A stretch of DNA of 9,877 nt from Pontiella sp. (GTDB lineage: Bacteria; Verrucomicrobiota; Kiritimatiellia; Kiritimatiellales; Pontiellaceae), in the NCBI GenBank assembly GCA_029935255.1, contig JAOZKS010000080.1, positions 1 through 9,877 of the forward strand. The letters are read 5' to 3'. Positions within the stretch are counted from its first letter, which is position 1; each line of letters begins with the position of its first letter. Both the position numbers and the translations under genes were made by a program. Below, piece by piece: positions 6,760 through 9,877 of this stretch. The notes under the pieces were generated by a model. It was not told the DNA's origin and did no database searches. It saw only the letters and a list, made by a program, of their open reading frames with translations.

Positions 6760-7678
6760 AACGGTCGAAAGCCCCTTTAGGGGGTTTCACTTTTCTCGTT
6801 CGTTGCCCAACGATAATTCCAATCACGATAAGTGCCATGCCGACGAGGCTGGGGAGGGTGGGGGATTCATCGGGGAGGATGATCCAGCTGAGTGCCGCGC
6901 CGCTGAGCGGAATGAGGAATTTCCAGAGGTTGAGTTTGGAAACTTTTATTTTGCTGAGTAGGTGGAACCAGATCGCAAATGCGGCGGCGGAGATGATGGC
7001 GAGCCAGAGCAGCTGGCCGTAGAACACGGGTGGCAGGGCCAGGTTTGGAAGGCCTTCAAAGGGCAGGGCTATGAGGAGCAGGACGGGCCCGCCGAGCAAC
7101 ATCTGCGCACTGTTGAGTACGATGGGGTTGAGGCCGCCTTTTCGTTTGGCCACGACAATATTTCCAATGGCTGAAACAAATGCTCCACTGAGCAGGAGCA
7201 TTAAGCCGAAAAACTCTTTCAATCCGACGGGATTCCAGGGCTTGGAGGCCAAGCTGATGAATAGGATTCCCATCATGCCGAATGCAATGCTTACCATGGT
7301 GCGGCGTTTCATTTTGTCGTCGTGCATGAACAGGTGCGCCATGAGCGCGGAGGCCAGGGGGCCTCCCCCGATAATGATCGCGGCTTCCGCTCCGCGAACC
7401 CATTGCATGCCGATAAAGAAGGTGCCGTAGAGATAGATGGTGTGGAAGATACTGACCAGAAATACCGTGGAGAATTCCTTGCGGAGCATGCGGAACGGGG
7501 CCCATAGACTTCCGCAAAAAGGGAGCTGGAGGAGGCCGGCCAGAATAAACCGAAGGCCGGCAAGCGTGAGGGGTTCCTGATACTCAAGCGCATGCTTGAC
7601 GGTCACGAAGGAAGAGGACCACAGGAGGCACGCCAGAATGGCCATGGCATTGTTTCGGATGGCGTGGGGGGGGCTCAT
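6746..7678 (-). CDS. EamA-family (drug/metabolite transporter superfamily) permease
   Basis: A 310-residue inner-membrane protein with about ten hydrophobic segments in two halves, each an EamA repeat (about residues 13-143 and 157-292). The first repeat shows the usual opening LLWSSSFVTVKHAL (18-31) followed by PLTLAGLRFILAG, and the second ends in SLVGMALIVIGIIVG. Such permeases export or import small metabolites; the substrate cannot be told from sequence. The tail (VKPPKGAFDRSTTR) is basic and its last 14 bases overlap the end of pntB on the other strand. The start at 7678 has no Shine-Dalgarno; an in-frame ATG at 7645, just before the first helix, is an alternative. The gene is divergent from the SDR gene across about 110 bases. 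Confidence 0.85.
   Translation of the reverse strand: MSPPHAIRNNAMAILACLLWSSSFVTVKHALEYQEPLTLAGLRFILAGLLQLPFCGSLWAPFRMLRKEFSTVFLVSIFHTIYLYGTFFIGMQWVRGAEAAIIIGGGPLASALMAHLFMHDDKMKRRTMVSIAFGMMGILFISLASKPWNPVGLKEFFGLMLLLSGAFVSAIGNIVVAKRKGGLNPIVLNSAQMLLGGPVLLLIALPFEGLPNLALPPVFYGQLLWLAIISAAAFAIWFHLLSKIKVSKLNLWKFLIPLSGAALSWIILPDESPTLPSLVGMALIVIGIIVGQRTRKVKPPKGAFDRSTTR
6767..6788. terminator. Possible rho-independent terminator after pntB
   Basis: GAAA-G-CCCC, loop TTTA, GGGG-G-TTTC. The two four-pair blocks are separated by one G/G mismatch. On the plus strand it is followed by AC and TTTTCTCG, a short T-rich tail. It starts 8 bases after the pntB stop and lies inside the last codons of the converging transporter gene. 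Confidence 0.45.
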
Positions 7679-7689
7679 AAAGAGAGCGA

Positions 7690-7695
7690 GTTATA
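7690..7695 (-). promoter_or_regulatory. Possible -10 element for the EamA transporter gene
   Basis: Read on the minus strand this is TATAAC, five of six consensus bases. The -35 region at a 17-base spacing is poor (TTCCTG). Transcription would start near 7683, only about 5 bases before the ATG at 7678, so the message would be almost leaderless unless the ATG at 7645 is used. Confidence 0.3.
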
Positions 7696-7751
7696 GGCTA
7701 AAACATAAGGCTCAGGAACCATTAAGTGTCGTTTTCCGTATTTGGGAAGGC

Positions 7752-7780
7752 TTGCGGGGTTTTCGGCCTTTAGGTAGACT
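7752..7780 (+). promoter_or_regulatory. Possible promoter for the SDR/DUF2867 gene
   Basis: TTGCGG (7752-7757), a 17-base spacer and TAGACT (7775-7780, four of six -10 bases). Transcription would begin near 7787, a few bases before the ATG at 7791, giving a very short leader. No Shine-Dalgarno is visible there. Confidence 0.35.
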
Positions 7781-7790
7781 CAATTCCGTT

Positions 7791-9278
7791 ATGAGCATGA
7801 ACGAGCAATTAGTTGATGAGCTTCCGACTCAGCCGTTGGCAACCATGGGCACGATTCTGGTGGCCGGTGCAACGGGATATATTGGAGGCCGGCTGGTTCC
7901 TGAATTGATCGAACGCGGCTATGCCGTGCGGGTGATGGTTCGGGTGGAGTCGCCCGAGCATGCGGAGCGCTGGACCGAGGCCGAGGTGGTGGTGGCCGAT
8001 GCGCTGGTGCCGGAGCAGGTGGTGCGGGCGTTGGAAGGAATCGATACGGTGTTTTATCTGATTCACTCGATGCTCTATGGTCTGGATAAATTCGAGAATG
8101 CCGACATTCTCGCCGCGAAAAACTTTTGTTCCGCCGGAAAGGAGCAGGGGGTGCGGCGTATTATTTATCTGGGTGGGTTGGGCGATGCGCGCACCACACT
8201 TTCAACACACCTTACGAGTCGGTTGCAAGTGGCCGATGAATTCATGCAGAGTTCGGTTTCCACAACCATCCTCCGCGCGGCAATCATCATTGGATCAGGG
8301 AGTGCGTCGTATGAAATGATTAACCATCTTGTACGCCGTCTTCCCGTCTTTCTCGTTCCGACATGGGCCAAGACCACGTGCCAGCCGATCGGGTTGCGCG
8401 ATGTAATCAAATCGTTGGTGGGGGTGCTGGAGATTCCGGAGACTGCGGGGAAGACCTTCGATATCGGCGGATCGGATAGTTTGACCTATGAGGAAATGTT
8501 AAAGACGCATGCTGAGATTCTGGGAAAGAAGCGGCTGTTTCTTCGTTCTCCCTTTTCGAATATTGGTTTCTATTCCTACATCACCAGTCTGCTAACGCCT
8601 GTTCCGGCAGCGATCACCTGGTGTTTAATGGAAAGCGTGACCCATGATGTGGTGTGCCAGGAAAATGAAATTCTGGAGTGGGTTCCGTTTCGCCGGATAT
8701 CCTGCAAGGAGGCCCTCGTGCTGGCGATTTCTCGGGAGGAACAGGATGCCGTGCGCACACGTTGGTCCGATAGCTATCCGTTGGACCATGAACTGGCGAT
8801 CAAGCTGCACGAACTCTCGGCAGCACCGAACTATTCCAGTTCGTACTCGCTGGTGTCGATTAAAACAGATGATGCATTGTTTCGCTCGGTCATCAAGGTG
8901 GGCGGGCGCGAAGGCTGGTTTCATAGTAATTTTCTTTGGCGGATTCGCGGCGCGTTCGATCGCCTGCTGTTGGGGGTTGGGGTTTCGCGCGGACGGCGGA
9001 GCGAGTCGACCTTGCGCGTGAACGATGTGATCGATTTCTGGCGTGTCGAAGCCTTCGAGAGAAGTCGGTTGCTGCGATTGCGTGCCGAGATGAAAGTGCC
9101 GGGCCGCGCCTGGCTGGAGTTCCGGATTGATCCTGAAGGCGAACGGACAAACCGACTGACGGTCACGGCATATTATCAATCGAGAGGGCGGTGGGGCCGA
9201 ATCTATTGGTACATCTTTTTGCCCTTCCACCATTTTATCTTCTACGACCTCATCAAGCAGATCGAGAAGCGGAGCTGA
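7791..9278 (+). CDS. Atypical SDR-family NAD(P)-binding protein with C-terminal DUF2867 domain
   Basis: 495 residues from the ATG at 7791. Residues about 20-320 are an atypical short-chain dehydrogenase fold with the NAD(P) loop GATGYIGG (26-33), VFYLIHSM (87-94), RIIYLGGLGD (123-132), SRLQVADEF (143-151), TTILRAAIIIGSGSASYEMI (158-177) and FDIGGSDSLTYEEML (223-237). The classical YxxxK pair is not evident. Residues about 340-490 match DUF2867: GWFHSN (375-380), VNDVIDFWRVE (410-420), MKVPGRAWLEF (434-444) and RGRWGRIYWYIFLPFH (465-480). The family is usually annotated as SDR oxidoreductase; substrate and reaction are unknown, and an epimerase or a redox role on a lipid or quinone-like compound are both possible. 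The frame is open back to 7596, but that part lies antisense to the transporter gene and upstream of the candidate promoter. Inverted repeats follow the stop. Probably transcribed alone. Confidence 0.85.
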   Translation: MSMNEQLVDELPTQPLATMGTILVAGATGYIGGRLVPELIERGYAVRVMVRVESPEHAERWTEAEVVVADALVPEQVVRALEGIDTVFYLIHSMLYGLDKFENADILAAKNFCSAGKEQGVRRIIYLGGLGDARTTLSTHLTSRLQVADEFMQSSVSTTILRAAIIIGSGSASYEMINHLVRRLPVFLVPTWAKTTCQPIGLRDVIKSLVGVLEIPETAGKTFDIGGSDSLTYEEMLKTHAEILGKKRLFLRSPFSNIGFYSYITSLLTPVPAAITWCLMESVTHDVVCQENEILEWVPFRRISCKEALVLAISREEQDAVRTRWSDSYPLDHELAIKLHELSAAPNYSSSYSLVSIKTDDALFRSVIKVGGREGWFHSNFLWRIRGAFDRLLLGVGVSRGRRSESTLRVNDVIDFWRVEAFERSRLLRLRAEMKVPGRAWLEFRIDPEGERTNRLTVTAYYQSRGRWGRIYWYIFLPFHHFIFYDLIKQIEKRS

Positions 9279-9307
9279 ACGTTTATCGGATCCGACTACT
9301 CGACGGC

Positions 9308-9331
9308 TCGTCGTAAAATATCATACGACGA
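9308..9331. terminator. Perfect 8-bp inverted repeat after the SDR gene
   Basis: TCGTCGTA (9308-9315), an 8-base AT-rich loop, then TACGACGA (9324-9331), beginning 30 bases after the stop at 9278. A terminator is plausible by position, but no T-run follows. The left arm can instead pair with CGACG at 9301-9305 (loop GCT), so two mutually exclusive hairpins are possible. Confidence 0.35.
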
Positions 9332-9372
9332 ATACGGGAACATTTTATGATCAGAGCATGAGAATCAGCGGG

Positions 9373-9413
9373 GTTTATACCGTCAAAGCGTGGTAACGCT
9401 CTGTGATATAAAC
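9373..9413. other. 41-base imperfect hairpin
   Basis: The outer stem is GTTTATA (9373-9379) with TATAAAC (9407-9413). The inner stem is AGCGT (9387-9391) with ACGCT (9396-9400) around loop GGTA. In the internal loop, 9381-9383 can pair with 9403-9405 through one Watson-Crick and two G-T pairs. No T-run follows, so it is not a standard terminator; function unknown. Confidence 0.4.
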
Positions 9414-9807
9414 GTGGTCGGTAACACGGAAGGGGCGCGGAAAAATCATGTAGAGACTGGCACAGCGAATATGAAAAAGGATACCGTCTTCCCTGACATC
9501 GTTAGGAGGGTCGCATACCTGACCGAATTTGTGTCCGAAAAAAGCCCAACACCTGTGCTGGCTGAAAAATGGACGGTTAACCGGGACAGCGCTCCGAGGC
9601 GGGCAAGGCGTTGGTATGTTTAGTTGGATGTAGGCGAAATTTCCTCCGGGAAGGATGCTCAACTTGGTGCGGATGATGGACCTGGTGTGAAAGTGCAAGT
9701 TCTTCATTCGCACAACAGTTAGACTCCTAATCCCTTGAGTGTTCATAGCCGAGCAGCTTTACCTAACTTCATATTACACAGGTTGGCACTGCCAATGCTG
9801 TTGGTTG

Positions 9808-9834
9808 GCGCGTGGGTTCATAAGCCCGCCGCGC
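9808..9834. other. GC-rich hairpin near the right edge
   Basis: The outer stem is GCGCG (9808-9812) with CGCGC (9830-9834). After a small internal loop the inner stem is GGGTT (9814-9818) with AGCCC (9823-9827), including one G-T pair, around loop CATA. It is predicted to be stable and is not followed by a T-run. Confidence 0.4.
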
Positions 9835-9877
9835 GAATTCAGTACCCCCTCCAGCCGACCGCACGGATCAATCTGGA

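Larger units (their letters stand above)
9279..9877. other. Non-coding right flank, hairpin-rich; possible edge of a structured RNA
   Basis: No open frame here has a recognisable domain, and the forward frame at 9390-9623 and the reverse frame at 9375-9746 overlap each other. Several inverted repeats occur: 9301-9331, 9373-9413, 9661-9701 (AACTTG/CAAGTT), 9783-9795 (TTGGC, ACT, GCCAA) and 9808-9834. Phrases such as GTAGAGACTGGCAC (9450-9463), CTCCGGGAAGGATGCT and GTGTGAAAGTGCAAG resemble, from memory, stretches of bacterial group II intron RNA upstream of the maturase gene. No domain V or reverse transcriptase is present, so a truncated or decayed intron, or one running off the right edge, is only a suggestion. 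Confidence 0.3.

Noticed and set aside
7596..7790. Upstream extension of the SDR/DUF2867 reading frame
   Set aside because: It is antisense to the first codons of the EamA gene and precedes the likely promoter; homology begins after the ATG at 7791.
9375..9746. Overlapping open frames on both strands in the right flank
   Set aside because: Neither shows a domain or ribosome site; the region is better explained as structured non-coding sequence.
1..9877. CRISPR array, defence island, prophage or transposase
   Set aside because: No regularly spaced repeats and no defence, phage or transposase protein motif were seen on either strand.

Overview
The window looks like a normal chromosomal stretch of a free-living Gram-negative bacterium with moderate-to-high GC. 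The gene content (a small DUF6868 membrane protein, a Bacteroidetes-like dihydroorotase, a three-subunit proton-translocating transhydrogenase, and a fused wobble-uridine modification enzyme) fits best with the Planctomycetes-Verrucomicrobia-Kiritimatiellota group. That placement is an inference from gene style and cannot be proved from this sequence. I see no phage genes, transposase, CRISPR array, tRNA or rRNA.

Layout. Bases 1-386 are non-coding and carry short CAGGAT repeats. Bases 387-3809 hold a minus-strand cluster, read right to left: a small two-helix DUF6868 protein, dihydroorotase (pyrC), and a two-domain protein joining a YhcC/YtqA (MnmL)-type radical SAM enzyme to an MnmD/MnmC-type tRNA methyltransferase. 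The last two genes overlap by four bases (ATGA). Bases 3959-6759 hold the plus-strand operon pntAA-pntAB-pntB, behind a good sigma-70-type promoter. A convergent EamA-family transporter (6746-7678, minus) overlaps the end of pntB by 14 bases. Divergent from it is an atypical SDR oxidoreductase with a C-terminal DUF2867 domain (7791-9278, plus). The last 600 bases (9279-9877) contain no convincing gene but several inverted repeats, and may be the edge of a structured RNA such as a group II intron.

How the genes work together. The transhydrogenase operon is one functional unit that uses the proton gradient to make NADPH from NADH and NADP+. The minus-strand cluster pairs pyrimidine synthesis with tRNA wobble-uridine modification. 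The fusion is the most informative item: one polypeptide carries both a radical SAM domain of the family linked to making nm5(s2)U from cmnm5(s2)U and the methylase domain that makes mnm5(s2)U. It replaces the FAD oxidoreductase half of classical MnmC with a radical SAM half. The rest of the window is ordinary housekeeping sequence.
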